From the NCBI GenBank assembly GCA_035293945.1, contig DATGLV010000024.1:310001-374000 (forward strand): a DNA stretch of 64,000 nt, in the 5' to 3' direction. The stretch's first letter is position 1, and each line of letters starts with the position of its first letter. This document shows positions 16,875 through 25,862 of the stretch, piece by piece. The notes beneath the pieces were generated by a model, which had not been told where the DNA came from, made no database searches, and was given only the letters and a program-made list of their open reading frames with translations. The DNA is from VAZQ01 sp035293945. Lineage in GTDB: Bacteria > Pseudomonadota > Alphaproteobacteria > Rhizobiales > Xanthobacteraceae. The position numbers and the translations under genes are program-made.

Positions 16875-17768
16875 ATGCGGAAGCAAAGCGCCATCGGCGC
16901 ATTGACGGCACTTGCGGTACCGACATTCACGGCGCTGGGCTTGAGCCTTGGGGCTGCATTCGCGTTCGACGATGCGCAATATCCTGATTTCTCCGGTGAA
17001 TGGCTCGGGGTGCGGCCGCCGGTGGGCGGTCAGCCCGGCTTTGATCCGTACAAGCCGTGGGGATTGGGCCAGCAGGCGCCGTTGACGCCGGAATATCAGA
17101 AGGTGCTGGAGGCGAGCGTCGCCGACCAGGCCGCCGGCGGCCAAGGCAATTGGCGTACCGGCGCCGACTGTCTGCCGCCCGGCATGCCCGGCATGATGAC
17201 GGCGTTCCAGGCCATGGAGATCATCGTGCTGCCCGAGACCACTTATGTGCGGATCGATCACGCGCACGATTCGCATCGCCGCATCTATACGGACGGGCGC
17301 GACTGGCCGACCAACGTCGAGCGTTCTTTCATGGGCTATTCGATCGGACGTTGGATCGACGAGAAAGGCGACGGGCACTACACCACGCTCGAGGCCGAGA
17401 CCCGCTTCCTGCGCGGCCCGCGCTCGCTCGATCCATCGGGCCTGCCGGTGCATGCCGACAATCAATCGATCGTCAAGGAGCGCATCTATCTCGACCAGGC
17501 GACTCCGGGGCTCCTGCACGACGACATCACGTTGATTGATCACGCCTACACGCGGCCGTGGACGGTGCACAAGACCTACCGGCGCGATCCCGCGCCCTAT
17601 CCGACGTGGCTCGAATATCCCTGCTCGGGCGATCAGGAGCTCATCAAGATCGGCAAGGAGACCTATTATCGCGGCGGCGACGACAATCTGATGCCGACCC
17701 GCAAGGACCAGCCGCCGCCGGATCTCAGATACTTCAAGAGCGGCGAGGTCAAGCCGATGCAGCATTAG
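16875..17768 (+). CDS. Secreted protein of unknown function, family S1 (GYSIGRW / DNQSI-KER)
   Basis: A 297-residue protein starting after GGGAGGA, with a signal peptide (alanine- and leucine-rich, ending near AAFAFDD). No named function is recognised. Landmarks shared with the proteins at 37102 and 55190 are: an opening YPDFSGEW, KPWGLGQ-QAPLTPEYQ, TDGRDWP, GYSIGRWID, an ETR then RGPR stretch, DNQSIVKER, LLHDDITLIDHAYTRPW and, near the C-terminus, KDQPPPDLRYFK. The repeated aromatic and acidic motifs suggest a beta-sheet binding or enzymatic domain in the periplasm. It is followed by an inverted copy of repeat family L and then the exported PrpD-family gene. Confidence 0.75.
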   Translation: MRKQSAIGALTALAVPTFTALGLSLGAAFAFDDAQYPDFSGEWLGVRPPVGGQPGFDPYKPWGLGQQAPLTPEYQKVLEASVADQAAGGQGNWRTGADCLPPGMPGMMTAFQAMEIIVLPETTYVRIDHAHDSHRRIYTDGRDWPTNVERSFMGYSIGRWIDEKGDGHYTTLEAETRFLRGPRSLDPSGLPVHADNQSIVKERIYLDQATPGLLHDDITLIDHAYTRPWTVHKTYRRDPAPYPTWLEYPCSGDQELIKIGKETYYRGGDDNLMPTRKDQPPPDLRYFKSGEVKPMQH

Positions 17769-17904
17769 CGCATGTTTTCGGCCAATGACGTGCTCCGGTC
17801 GTCACCCGCGGGCATAGCCCGTCGAAGACGGGCGTAAGACGCCCTGATGACCCGCGGGTCCATCTCCCGAAAAAGATGGATTGCCGGTCAAGCCCGGCAA
17901 TGAC
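17766..17904. repeat. Long dispersed repeat family L, copy 3 (inverted, shortened)
   Basis: This is the reverse complement of the right two thirds of 6620-6810, with the twin hairpin at 17810-17844. It starts TAGCGCATGTTTTCGG, and the TAG is the stop codon of the secreted-protein gene ending at 17768. This mirrors copy 2, where the same edge supplies the stop codon of the Rap1a gene. Confidence 0.75.
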
Positions 17905-17970
17905 ACGGCAATGACACGGAGGTGAATTAACAGCGCGACGAAAACCGACAACACGTATTGAGGAAACCTC

Positions 17971-19482
17971 ATGACCGACCAAGTAGATCCCACCCGCCGG
18001 GCGCTCATCAATTTGAGTGGGGCAGCGCTGCTCGCCAGCGTGCTGCCCGCGGCATCCGCCGCCGCGCAAGAGACGCCACAAGCAAAACCGAGCGGCGGCG
18101 ATGGTGAGGGGCCCGTCAAGGAGGAGCCGCTCTCGCCGGTCACCGTCGCGCTCGCCGACTACATAGCGACCACGCTCGATCGCGATCTGCCGCCGCCGGT
18201 CATTGCCAAGACCAAGATGCATGTCCTCGACACCGTCGCGGCGGCGGTCTCCGGCTCGCGGCTCAAGGCCGGCATCGCCGCCGCCCGCTATATGGACGGG
18301 CTCGGCGGCAAGCCGCAGGCGACCGTGATCGGCACCAACATATTGACCTCATCGGTCAATGCGGCGCTAGCCAACGGCATGGCGGCGCATGGCGACGAAA
18401 CCGACGACTCGCACCTCAAGGCGCGCTTTCACCCCGGCTGCGGCATCGTGCCGGCGGCGCTCGCGACCGCCGAGCTCGCCGGCAGGAGCGGCAACGATGT
18501 CCTGCGTGCGGTTGCGCTCGGCTACGACATCGGGGCACGTTCGATCTATGCGCTCGGCTTCGGCAAGCTCTATACCGAGCGGCATTCGACCCACAGCCTC
18601 GCGACCGACTTCGGGGCGACGGCGGCGGCCGCCGCGATGCTGCGGCTCAATCCGACGCAGGTGCGGCACGCGATCTCGTTCGCGGCCCAGCAGGGCTCTG
18701 GTGTTCCCTACTGGGAACGGGACCGCGAGCACGTGGAGAAGTCGTTCGATTTCGGCGGCATGGGGGCGCGCAACGGCGTGACCGCCGCGACCATGGTCGG
18801 CTCCGGCATGACCGGCGTCGACGATCCGTTGAGCGGAGAGAAGAACCTCTTCACGGCGCTCGGCGACAAGCCGCAGCCGCAGGAGCTCATTTCCGAGCTC
18901 GGCAAGCGCTACGAGGTCATGGATACCTCGATCAAGAAATGGTGCGTCGGCTCGCCGCTGCAGTCGGTGCTCGATTCTGTGACCGAGTTGTTGAAGGACC
19001 CGGATGTGCGTCCAGGCAACATCAAGCGCATCGTCGTCGACATGCCGGCCGACCGGCTGCATATCGTCGACAACAAGACAATTCCGGACATCTGCCTGCA
19101 GCACCTGGTGGCGCTGATGATCGTCGACGGTGGCGTCGGCTTCGATAGCGTGCATGATTTCGCCCGCATGAGCGATCCCAAGGTGCTGGCGGTGCGCCGG
19201 CTCGTCGAGGCCGTGCCCAACCAGGAGTTGGTGACCGCGGTGCCTGCGCGGCAGGCGATCGTTGCGGTCGAGACGCTCGACGGCCGCAAGCTCAGCCACC
19301 GCACCTACGAGGTGCGCGGCACGCCGGGTAATCCGATGAATCAGAGCGAGGTCGATGCCAAGGCGCTCGACCTCATGGCGCCGATCCTGGGCGAGCCGCG
19401 GGCGAAGGAGCTGATCGCCGCGATCGGCAATCTCGACAGCTTCGGTCCCATCTCCGGCTTGCGCCGTCTGCTGCAGGCGTGA
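17971..19482 (+). CDS. Exported MmgE/PrpD-family protein (2-methylcitrate dehydratase-like)
   Basis: A 503-residue protein after GAGGAAACCTC. The N-terminus carries a Tat-like signal (TRRALINLSGAALLASVLPAAS, twin arginine at residues 9-10), unusual for a family best known in the cytosol. The rest is a full PrpD domain: KMHVLDTVAAAVSG, GDETDDSHLKARFHPG, ATAELAGRSGNDVLRAVALGYD and a C-terminal half with EVDAKALDLMAPILG. Members include 2-methylcitrate dehydratase, cis-aconitate decarboxylase and iminodisuccinate epimerase; the substrate here is unknown. It stands among secreted proteins and Bug receptors, consistent with a periplasmic degradative step. Confidence 0.85.
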   Translation: MTDQVDPTRRALINLSGAALLASVLPAASAAAQETPQAKPSGGDGEGPVKEEPLSPVTVALADYIATTLDRDLPPPVIAKTKMHVLDTVAAAVSGSRLKAGIAAARYMDGLGGKPQATVIGTNILTSSVNAALANGMAAHGDETDDSHLKARFHPGCGIVPAALATAELAGRSGNDVLRAVALGYDIGARSIYALGFGKLYTERHSTHSLATDFGATAAAAAMLRLNPTQVRHAISFAAQQGSGVPYWERDREHVEKSFDFGGMGARNGVTAATMVGSGMTGVDDPLSGEKNLFTALGDKPQPQELISELGKRYEVMDTSIKKWCVGSPLQSVLDSVTELLKDPDVRPGNIKRIVVDMPADRLHIVDNKTIPDICLQHLVALMIVDGGVGFDSVHDFARMSDPKVLAVRRLVEAVPNQELVTAVPARQAIVAVETLDGRKLSHRTYEVRGTPGNPMNQSEVDAKALDLMAPILGEPRAKELIAAIGNLDSFGPISGLRRLLQA

Positions 19483-19499
19483 GCAACCGACATCTTGTC

Positions 19500-19625
19500 C
19501 CGGGCATAGCGCGTCGAAGACGCGCGTAAACACGCTGTTGACCCGGGACCGTTACGGGCAAAGGCCTCAGCTTGGAATGGCCCCCGCCCAATATCGCGCG
19601 TCTTCGACGCGCGATGGCCGGGACA
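19500..19625. repeat. Twin-hairpin repeats (family H), two partial copies
   Basis: At 19501-19537 the sequence GCATAGCGCGTCGAAGACGC is followed by GCGTAAACACGCTG. At 19596-19618 GCGCGTCTTCGACGCGCGATGG occurs in the other direction. Both match the hairpin core found at 22718, 38011, 49328 and 50524. The remaining part of the gene-free stretch 19483-19866 holds GGGACCG-type inverted segments but no gene. Confidence 0.65.
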
Positions 19626-19866
19626 AGAATGTGTAATGATCGGTCCCGGCCACGGTACGCAATACTGGAGTGGCCGGGACCGCACCTCTCTTTTAGCGGG
19701 ACGAGAGGCACTCCTAATTTAGGGCCCGCGCTCGGCACCCGCCCGACAATCAAATTTTAACTTTAATGTGGGTGATTAAGGCTAATTGACTTTGCGCGCC
19801 GCCGGCCGCCAACTGGCGGGAGGCCAGGTTCGGGAGTGCAACCTTTTGTCCTTCGGGAGACGAGGA

Positions 19867-21078
19867 ATGCGGCGGTGTTCGACTCATCTCGCGTTGTGCC
19901 TCGGCGGAGGTCTCTCTCTGTTTTTGCTGCTCGGCGCCGCTGGTGCAGGCAGCGTGCCCGTTGCGCCCGCCGCAACCGATGCTTCGCCGGCGGCGATGGC
20001 TGAATATCATCGTCAGCTCGAGATCTACATGGCGGCACGGCGTAGATACGAAAGCGAAGCCGACGCGTACTGGACCCTGATCGCGGAGAAACGAAAGATT
20101 CGGGCCGCCAAGCGCCACAGCAACAAGGAGCTCGCAGTCGACGACTATGTGCTGGCGCAGCCGCCTGTCTATAGCGGGCCGCCGCGACCGGTTGATCCTT
20201 CGGCTCCGCCGGTTGAGCGCCCGCCGCGCGCTTATGTGCCGGTGGTCGCCGATTTCCTGCAGTCGGCGGCCAGGCACTTCAATTTCGAGCCTGAGCTGCC
20301 GCAGTCGGAGATCGCCTACAAGAGTGCTTATGCGGCGGTTGCGTCCGCCGCCGGGCTGACCCCGCAGCAGGCGGTGCGCGTCTATGGCTTCGAGTCCGGC
20401 GGCAACGGCGATTTCGACGTCCAGGCCGGCCTCGAATATCCGCACCCGGGCGCGCACGCGATCTCGACCGCGCTCGGCTACAACCAGTTGCTTGCCACCA
20501 ACACGGTCGAGCTTTTGGCCGAGAAGGGCGATCAGTTCCTGCGGACGCTCAGCGCCAAGGCCGTCGCGCTCGACGGCGATGCCCGCGACAAGCTCGCGCA
20601 CAAGCTCGCCGTGGTCAGGGCCATGGTGCAGTTTTCCCGCAGCGTTCCGGATGATTGGAAGCTGCACGACGAGCTCGCCAACACGCCCAAAGGGCTCGGC
20701 GTGCATGCGCTCAATCTCGATATCGATGTCGGGCCGTTGCTGCAGACGCAGAAGCTGAAGGACTCGATCGTCTTCGCACGCGCCAAAGGCTATGAGGCGA
20801 ACCTGACCGCGGCCGAGCTCGAGATGATGAACCTGACCGGTGACGGCAACGGCTTCGACATGGTGACGATGCCTTTGGCTTGGCGCGAGCGCGTGCCGAC
20901 CGCGAATTTCTTTCAACCAGGCGGTTACGAGCGCAATCCGGTGGCGATCCGCAACAATGTGGTGGCTAAGCTGATCGCCGCGACCGACGCGCGCATGGAC
21001 GAGGAGGCGAAACTCCCCGGCGCGCGGCAACTGGCGGCGTTGTTTGCGGCGGGATCCGCGACCTCGGCGTCGCGGTAA
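19867..21078 (+). CDS. Exported lysozyme-like (SLT-type) protein, function unproven
   Basis: A 403-residue protein from ATG 19867 after GGGAGACGAGGA, with a signal peptide (ALCLGGGLSLFLLLGAAGAG). A coiled, charged segment (residues 40-95) and a proline-rich linker (97-122) precede a helical domain. Within it, GFESGGNGDFDVQAGL (E176) followed by STALGYNQLLATNTVELL recalls the catalytic glutamate and G-x-x-Q signature of lytic transglycosylases, although the fit is loose. Peptidoglycan cleavage is a reasonable guess, not shown. Repeats flank the gene on both sides. Confidence 0.65.
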   Translation: MRRCSTHLALCLGGGLSLFLLLGAAGAGSVPVAPAATDASPAAMAEYHRQLEIYMAARRRYESEADAYWTLIAEKRKIRAAKRHSNKELAVDDYVLAQPPVYSGPPRPVDPSAPPVERPPRAYVPVVADFLQSAARHFNFEPELPQSEIAYKSAYAAVASAAGLTPQQAVRVYGFESGGNGDFDVQAGLEYPHPGAHAISTALGYNQLLATNTVELLAEKGDQFLRTLSAKAVALDGDARDKLAHKLAVVRAMVQFSRSVPDDWKLHDELANTPKGLGVHALNLDIDVGPLLQTQKLKDSIVFARAKGYEANLTAAELEMMNLTGDGNGFDMVTMPLAWRERVPTANFFQPGGYERNPVAIRNNVVAKLIAATDARMDEEAKLPGARQLAALFAAGSATSASR

Positions 21079-21111
21079 ATCGGCGACGCGTGCGACGACA
21101 CGCTTCGGAGG

Positions 21112-21290
21112 TCGTCCCTGCGCAAGCAGGGACCCATACCCACCCTTGGGAGGTCGTCCCTGCGCAAGCAGGGACCCATACGGCCACTATCCATCATATC
21201 TGCCAAGGGCTCCGGGTCCCGGCTCTCCGCTTCGCTGCGGCCGGGACGACACGCTTGGGAAGTCGTCCCTGCTTTCGCAAGGCAGACGGT
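21112..21290. repeat. REP-like repeat family P: two direct copies plus inverted partner
   Basis: GTCGTCCCTGCGCAAGCAGG followed by GACCCATAC occurs twice within about 70 bases. It is followed by the CCGGGTCCCGGCTC / CGGCCGGGACGAC hairpin and a third partial copy. The same building blocks recur at many spacers of this window and in the 108-bp tandem array at 54843. It lies between convergent genes. Confidence 0.8.
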
Positions 21291-21316
21291 CGAGCTTGGA
21301 TCAGGCGTGCTCGGGC

Positions 21317-22657
21317 TCAAAACCGCGCATTGATCCAGGCCGCCGCGTAGTCGAACAGGTTCTTGACGCTGTCGGAATACTGCCCGGGCGTCTTCTCGCA
21401 GGCGGTGCAGGGCGTGAATCCGTGCACCGCGCCTTCGATCACGATGAAGTCCTTGTCCTTGCTCGCCGACATGTCGTAGTGGCGCTCGTTGTCGCGGATG
21501 AAATAATGCGCCCCCATGGCGGCGAACAGGACCGGAACCGAGATCGACTGCACCGCGCACACGGTCGAATTGTTGCTCGAGCAATAATCGATGTCATCGA
21601 TCGAGTTGCCGGCACGGATCGCCTGCGCGCTCAGGAACGAGCGCAAAGTGTAGATCTTCGTGCCGGTGCGAAAGCGCAGATTGTCGCGCGCGAGCTTCGG
21701 ATTGGCGACGAACACGCTCGAGATCATCTCGCGCGCAATGGTGCCGTCGTTGCGCAGGAGCTTCTCCGGGCGCGCGGTCGAGTTGACGGCCGCGATGTCC
21801 GGCTCGGCGATGAACAGGGCCGCCGAGGCGCCCGGACCCGCACCCGGATTGCCACCGCGCGGGATCACCATGATGTCGTCGTCCGGATACGGATAGTCGC
21901 CGCGCTTCATCCGCGCGAGCTTGTCGCGGGCGATATCGATCAGCTTGTTCATGCGATCCGCCTGCGCCTTGAAGTAGCGCGCCTGGAACTCGGCCGAATA
22001 GTGCGAGGACCCGTTCGGATTGAAGCCGTTCTCAGGCCTGAACGGATCGATGTCGGCGACGAGCGGCGCGTCGGGCGGATTGCTCTCGTCGGCGACTGCC
22101 GGGTTGAGACCGCGCAGCGTGTTGATGGAATTACCCGGATGGGCGTCTGCGAAGATGATGCCGTCGGCGGGAGGCAGTCCCGCAAGATCATCGCCGCAGG
22201 GGCTGAGCTTGTTCTCGCCCTGGCAATAGGCGGGCCCGTGCTCGGCCACCGCCTGATAGAGCGACATCAGCGGCCCGCCGCCCGAGTGTGCAAACAGCAA
22301 CACCTTGGTGATGCCGGGCTGCGCGCGCAGGAACGCGACGCCCGCCTTGACATCAAGCGGCAGCTTCTCGAAGTCGACCAGCGCCTCGTTGTTCTCGAAG
22401 CGGGTGTTCATGCACAGCATGAGGAAACCGCGTTGCGACAACTCGGTGCAGGCGCGATGCGCGAGATAGTTCGCGGTCCGGTGCATCACCAGGATGCCGA
22501 CATGCGGGGCAGCGCCGGCATCGGGCCGGTACAGCGCCCCTGCCGCGATGCCCGGAAAGCGGATGAATTCCGGCTTGCTCTGCGCGGCTGCCAGTCGCGG
22601 CAAGGCAAAGAGCGTGAGTGCAACGATCAGCGACAAACGAAGTAAGGTCTTTGGCAT
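21317..22657 (-). CDS. Exported alpha/beta-hydrolase-fold protein
   Basis: A 446-residue protein from ATG 22657 after GAGGAGGATC, with a signal peptide (LRLSLIVALTLFALPRLAAA). The nucleophile elbow is LLFAHSGGGPLM and the candidate histidine lies near the end in VIEGAVHGFTPC. A long insertion (YSAEFQARYFKAQADRMNKL and following) separates core strands. The fold and serine are clear, so a periplasmic esterase or amidase is likely. The substrate is unknown. It lies convergent to the lysozyme-like gene. Confidence 0.8.
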   Translation of the reverse strand: MPKTLLRLSLIVALTLFALPRLAAAQSKPEFIRFPGIAAGALYRPDAGAAPHVGILVMHRTANYLAHRACTELSQRGFLMLCMNTRFENNEALVDFEKLPLDVKAGVAFLRAQPGITKVLLFAHSGGGPLMSLYQAVAEHGPAYCQGENKLSPCGDDLAGLPPADGIIFADAHPGNSINTLRGLNPAVADESNPPDAPLVADIDPFRPENGFNPNGSSHYSAEFQARYFKAQADRMNKLIDIARDKLARMKRGDYPYPDDDIMVIPRGGNPGAGPGASAALFIAEPDIAAVNSTARPEKLLRNDGTIAREMISSVFVANPKLARDNLRFRTGTKIYTLRSFLSAQAIRAGNSIDDIDYCSSNNSTVCAVQSISVPVLFAAMGAHYFIRDNERHYDMSASKDKDFIVIEGAVHGFTPCTACEKTPGQYSDSVKNLFDYAAAWINARF

Positions 22658-22701
22658 ACGATCCTCCTCAGAGGACACCAGCTTGCCATACCGGCGATGC
22701 G

Positions 22702-22832
22702 TCGTCCCGGCCGGAGCCATAGCGTGTCGAAGACGCGCGTAAACACGCTGATGGCGGAGAGCCGCGACCCATAAAGCTCGGCAGATGCGATAGGTCCTCG
22801 CGGTATGGGTCCCTGCCTTCGCAGGGACGACT
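22702..22832. repeat. Repeat families P and H in the divergent spacer
   Basis: GTCGTCCCGGCCGGAGCC (P-type half hairpin), a family H twin hairpin at 22718-22754 (AGCGTGTCGAAGACGC / GCGTAAACACGCTG), and an inverted P half (TATGGGTCCCTGCCTTCGCA, then GGGACGAC) occupy most of the region between divergent genes. Confidence 0.75.
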
Positions 22833-22924
22833 CGCCTAGGGGGGCCTCGCTGCCTGCCCTTGCATCTTCCAGAGTGTTCGCGAGAATGACGGCTCTCGCG
22901 CCACAAATTGCCAAGGGACTTTTC

Positions 22925-24019
22925 ATGCCTTGCCTGTCAGTAACACGTAGCTTCTTCTTTGCTGCTCTCCTGGCGCTCGCGTCGGCCGTTGCGGTCAATA
23001 GGGCGGCCGCGCAAGCGGACAGCTACTACGCGGGCAAGACGCTGCGGGTGCTGGTCGGGCTTCAGGTCGGCGGCACCGCCGACACGGCCGTGCGCATGTT
23101 CTCCGAATTTCTGCACCGGCATCTCGCCGGAAATCCGACCGTGCTGGTCGAGAACATGACCGGGGCCGGCGGCAACATCACCTACAACTACCTGGCTGAG
23201 AAGGCGCCGCCCGACGGGCTTACCATCGTGTACTCGCCCTATCAGGCGCTGGCGCAGGCGCTCGGCGACCCCAGCCTGCGCGCGCGCTTCGAGAATTTCG
23301 AATACTTGGGCGGGCTCAGCGACACGCGCGTCGCCTATATGCGCTCCGATGCGGTGCCGGGCGGTGCCAAGAAGCCGGCCGACATCATGCGCGCGCCGAA
23401 CCTGGTCGTCGGCGGCTATAGCCACACCGACTACGAGAGCACGCTGTCCCACCTTTCGCTGGAGGTGCTGGGCGTCAAGCACAAGGTGGTGGTCGGCTAT
23501 CGCGGCGGTTCCGACATCTTCCTCGCCATGCAGCGCGGTGAGGTGCAATTCCATATGACCAGCATCGGGACCTATAAGACGCGTAGCGGCACGTTCATTT
23601 CCTCGGGCGAAGGCCTCGGGATCTACTATCTGGCCTCGGTCGGCCCCGACGGCAGTTTCGAGCGTAACAAGTTCATGGGCGAGGTGCCGGCGTTTCCTGA
23701 TCTCTATGCGCAAGTGCACGGCAAGCCGCCTGCGGGCGAAGCCTGGGACGCGCTCAATTGGCTGACCACGCAGACAAGCGGGCTCGCCTATACGGCGTTC
23801 GCGCCGAAAGGCACGCGTGCCGACGCGCTCGCGGCCTTGCGCGCCGGTTTCGATGCTGCTGCCAGCGATCCGGAATTCATCGCCAAGGCGACGTCGACCA
23901 ATGGGGTTCCGTACACCTTCGTCGACGTTGCGCACGGGCGTGCGATCGTTCGCTCGCTCGCCGAGGTTTCGCCCGGAGTGGTGAGATCATTGCGCGAGTC
24001 GATGAGCGTGCAGAACTGA
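22925..24019 (+). CDS. Bug/TctC-family periplasmic solute-binding protein
   Basis: A 364-residue protein with a signal peptide (FFFAALLALASAVAV, cleaved near AAAQADS). Family landmarks: YYAGKTLRVLVGLQVGGTAD, VLVENMTGAGG, YLAEKAPPDGLTIVY and a late segment TAFAPKGTRADALAALR. The loop after strand 1 reads GLQVGGTAD instead of the usual PFPPGGxxD, so ligand contacts may differ from classic Bug proteins. It is 54 bases upstream of an exported CMD-family gene on the same strand, and the two are likely co-transcribed. No TctAB partner is present. Confidence 0.85.
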   Translation: MPCLSVTRSFFFAALLALASAVAVNRAAAQADSYYAGKTLRVLVGLQVGGTADTAVRMFSEFLHRHLAGNPTVLVENMTGAGGNITYNYLAEKAPPDGLTIVYSPYQALAQALGDPSLRARFENFEYLGGLSDTRVAYMRSDAVPGGAKKPADIMRAPNLVVGGYSHTDYESTLSHLSLEVLGVKHKVVVGYRGGSDIFLAMQRGEVQFHMTSIGTYKTRSGTFISSGEGLGIYYLASVGPDGSFERNKFMGEVPAFPDLYAQVHGKPPAGEAWDALNWLTTQTSGLAYTAFAPKGTRADALAALRAGFDAAASDPEFIAKATSTNGVPYTFVDVAHGRAIVRSLAEVSPGVVRSLRESMSVQN

Positions 24020-24073
24020 CGTCCCGCCGCAACCGGCGTAGCCGGGGAGGGTAGGGCAAACTGGGAGGAAACG

Positions 24074-24715
24074 ATGAAGCATCTGATTGCGACTGCGTCC
24101 GTTGCTATCGCCTTCATGCTGCCCTTGGGGGCCGCCGCCCAGGAGCGCTATCCGGAGCTCAAGCCGGACCAGCTGAGCGCGGAGCAGAAGGCCTATCTCG
24201 AGCACCTCGCGCAGCCGCCGCGCAACAACACGACCGGTATCAAGAACCCGCCGTTCAAGGTTTACATGCGCGACCCCGCGCTGGCCGGCAAGCTCGAGGA
24301 AGTGTCGGACTATGTGCGCTGGGGCACGGGCTTGGCGCCGCGGCTGACGGAGCTCGCCATCATGATCACCGCGCGGCAATGGTCGAACCAATGGATCTGG
24401 CGCGGTCATTATCGCTTGGCCCTGAAAGGCGGTCTCGATCCGAGCGTCGGCGCCGACATGGCGGCCGGCAAGCACCCGGAGAAGCTCAAGGACGATGAGA
24501 AGATCCTTTACGACTACGCGACCGAAATGTATCGCGACAGGGCGGTTTCGGATGCGACCTATGCGGCTGCTGTGAAAGCGTTCGGCGAGAAGGGCCTCAT
24601 CGATCTGGTCGCCACCATGGGCTACTACGACACGGTGGCGATGACGCTGATCACCGCCAAGGCGGTAGCGCCCAAGGAGGACGATGTCCCGCAGCTTCAG
24701 GCGTTGGCGAAGTAG
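24074..24715 (+). CDS. Exported carboxymuconolactone-decarboxylase (CMD) family protein
   Basis: A 213-residue protein after CTGGGAGGAA, with a signal peptide (IATASVAIAFMLPLGAAAQ). The CMD core is helical: GIKNPPFKVYMRDPALAGKL, GTGLAPRLTELAIMITARQW, and QWIWRGHYRLALKGGL. There is no C-x-x-C pair, so it is not an AhpD peroxidase. It resembles the lactone decarboxylase-like branch in which a histidine follows the W-x-x-H step. Secreted members of this group often sit beside hydrolases and Bug proteins, as here. The reaction is not known. Confidence 0.82.
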   Translation: MKHLIATASVAIAFMLPLGAAAQERYPELKPDQLSAEQKAYLEHLAQPPRNNTTGIKNPPFKVYMRDPALAGKLEEVSDYVRWGTGLAPRLTELAIMITARQWSNQWIWRGHYRLALKGGLDPSVGADMAAGKHPEKLKDDEKILYDYATEMYRDRAVSDATYAAAVKAFGEKGLIDLVATMGYYDTVAMTLITAKAVAPKEDDVPQLQALAK

Positions 24716-24758
24716 GGGGCGCCTCTCCGCGTTTCTGCACGTTCGCAACAAGCGACGG

Positions 24759-24931
24759 GTCGTCCCTGCGAAAGCAGGGACCCATAACCCTCAGCAGATG
24801 TGAGGCTCCGCAGCCGTACGGATCCCTGCCACGAGCGGTCGTCCCGGCCGGGCGAAGCGAAGCCGGGACCCAGGTCCTGGGCAGATATGAGAGCACGTCG
24901 CGGCATGGGCTCCTGCTTTCGCAGGAGCGAC
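24759..24931. repeat. REP-like repeat family P
   Basis: GTCGTCCCTGCGAAAGCAGG, a GTCCCGGCC / GGGAC hairpin region and an inverted CTGCTTTCGCAGGAG half, arranged as in the other P copies. It fills the spacer between convergent genes. Confidence 0.75.
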
Positions 24932-24940
24932 TCGCGTTCC

Positions 24941-25840
24941 TCACTTCATCAGAAACGGCACGGCGAGCTCGTGGAACAAATCCGCCGCATCCCACGGCAC
25001 CATATGCTTGCAGCCCTCGGCGAAGTGCAAGTTGAGCTCAGGATAGCGCTCGTGCAGCAGCGTGGCGCGCGCTTCGGCGCGGGCGCGATCCTGCCGGCCG
25101 TAAATCAGGAGCAGCGGCATCTTGAGCTCGGTCAGGCGCTGCCACAGCGGCACGCCACCCCCTCCCTTTCCCTCCCCCGCTTGCGGGGGAGGGTTGGGGT
25201 GGGGGCCGCCTCCCTCCGCTTGCTCCGCATGGCGCAGCACGAACTGCTCGAAGCAGCGCCCGATACTGTTCTGGTGCCGCAGCGCGAGCTCCTCGTCCGT
25301 GATCAGCTCGTGATGAAAGAGGTTCGCCTCGAGCAGGGCGCGCGTATCCGCGAGCGTCGGCTCCTGCTTCACCATGCGCTCCTCGAGCCGCGCTTGCGCG
25401 GCTTCGCCGCGCGCGCCGACCTTTGCCGCCCCTTCGAGCGGCGGCAACAGGCTGCCGGTGCCGAGAATGATGACGTGCGACACCCGCTCAGGGTTCGCGA
25501 GCGCCAGCGCCACCACCGTGCTGCCGGCGGATGAGTGGCCGATGAGCGCCGCGCGGGGAAGGCCAAGCGCATCCATGAAGCGCAGCAAGAAGCTCTTGCG
25601 TTCGGCCGCGCTCATGCCGTCGGGAGGATCGCTCTTGCCGAAGCCGGGCAGGTCGACCGCGATGGCGCGAATGCCCCTTGCGCCCAGCGCCTGCAAATTG
25701 CGACGGAACACGTCGGCGGAGGAGCCAAGGGAGCTGCCGTGCAGTAGGATCGCCGGCACGCCGCTGCCCTGCTCGAGGTAGCGGATGTTGCGGCCGTCAA
25801 CCTTGACGAAGCGGTCGTCGATTTTCACCGCGATGTTCAT
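24941..25840 (-). CDS. Alpha/beta-hydrolase with a repeat-derived in-frame insertion
   Basis: A 299-residue cytosolic protein from ATG 25840 after AAGGAA. It has the oxyanion loop LLHGSSLGSS, FGKSDPPDG, the nucleophile elbow GHSSAG, the acid strand LLLIYGRQDRARAE and the histidine in FAEGCKHMVPWD. Between the cap and the last strands sits GGPHPNPPPQAGEG followed by glycines. This is the translation of an intergenic palindrome (25158-25206) also seen at 48179 in non-coding DNA. The insertion keeps the frame, so the protein may still fold. The gene follows a YCII-family gene by 22 bases. Confidence 0.85.
   Translation of the reverse strand: MNIAVKIDDRFVKVDGRNIRYLEQGSGVPAILLHGSSLGSSADVFRRNLQALGARGIRAIAVDLPGFGKSDPPDGMSAAERKSFLLRFMDALGLPRAALIGHSSAGSTVVALALANPERVSHVIILGTGSLLPPLEGAAKVGARGEAAQARLEERMVKQEPTLADTRALLEANLFHHELITDEELALRHQNSIGRCFEQFVLRHAEQAEGGGPHPNPPPQAGEGKGGGGVPLWQRLTELKMPLLLIYGRQDRARAEARATLLHERYPELNLHFAEGCKHMVPWDAADLFHELAVPFLMK
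25158..25206. repeat. GC-rich palindrome (family C) inside a coding sequence
   Basis: CCCTCCCCCGCTTGCGGGGG and the following AGGGTTGGGGTGGGGG form the palindrome also found in spacers at 39208, 48179 and 49308. Here it is in frame within the alpha/beta-hydrolase gene. Confidence 0.8.
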
Positions 25841-25862
25841 GGCGCATTCCTTTCGAGCTTCT

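Noticed and set aside
21044..22645. Long plus-strand frame opposite the exported hydrolase
   Set aside because: Its start lies in REP-like repeats and its body is antisense to a protein with a signal peptide and serine motif.
22658..22906. N-terminal extension of the hydrolase with the segment VVPAKAGTHTA
   Set aside because: It is the translation of the P repeat; ATG 22657 has a strong ribosome-binding site and begins a proper signal peptide.
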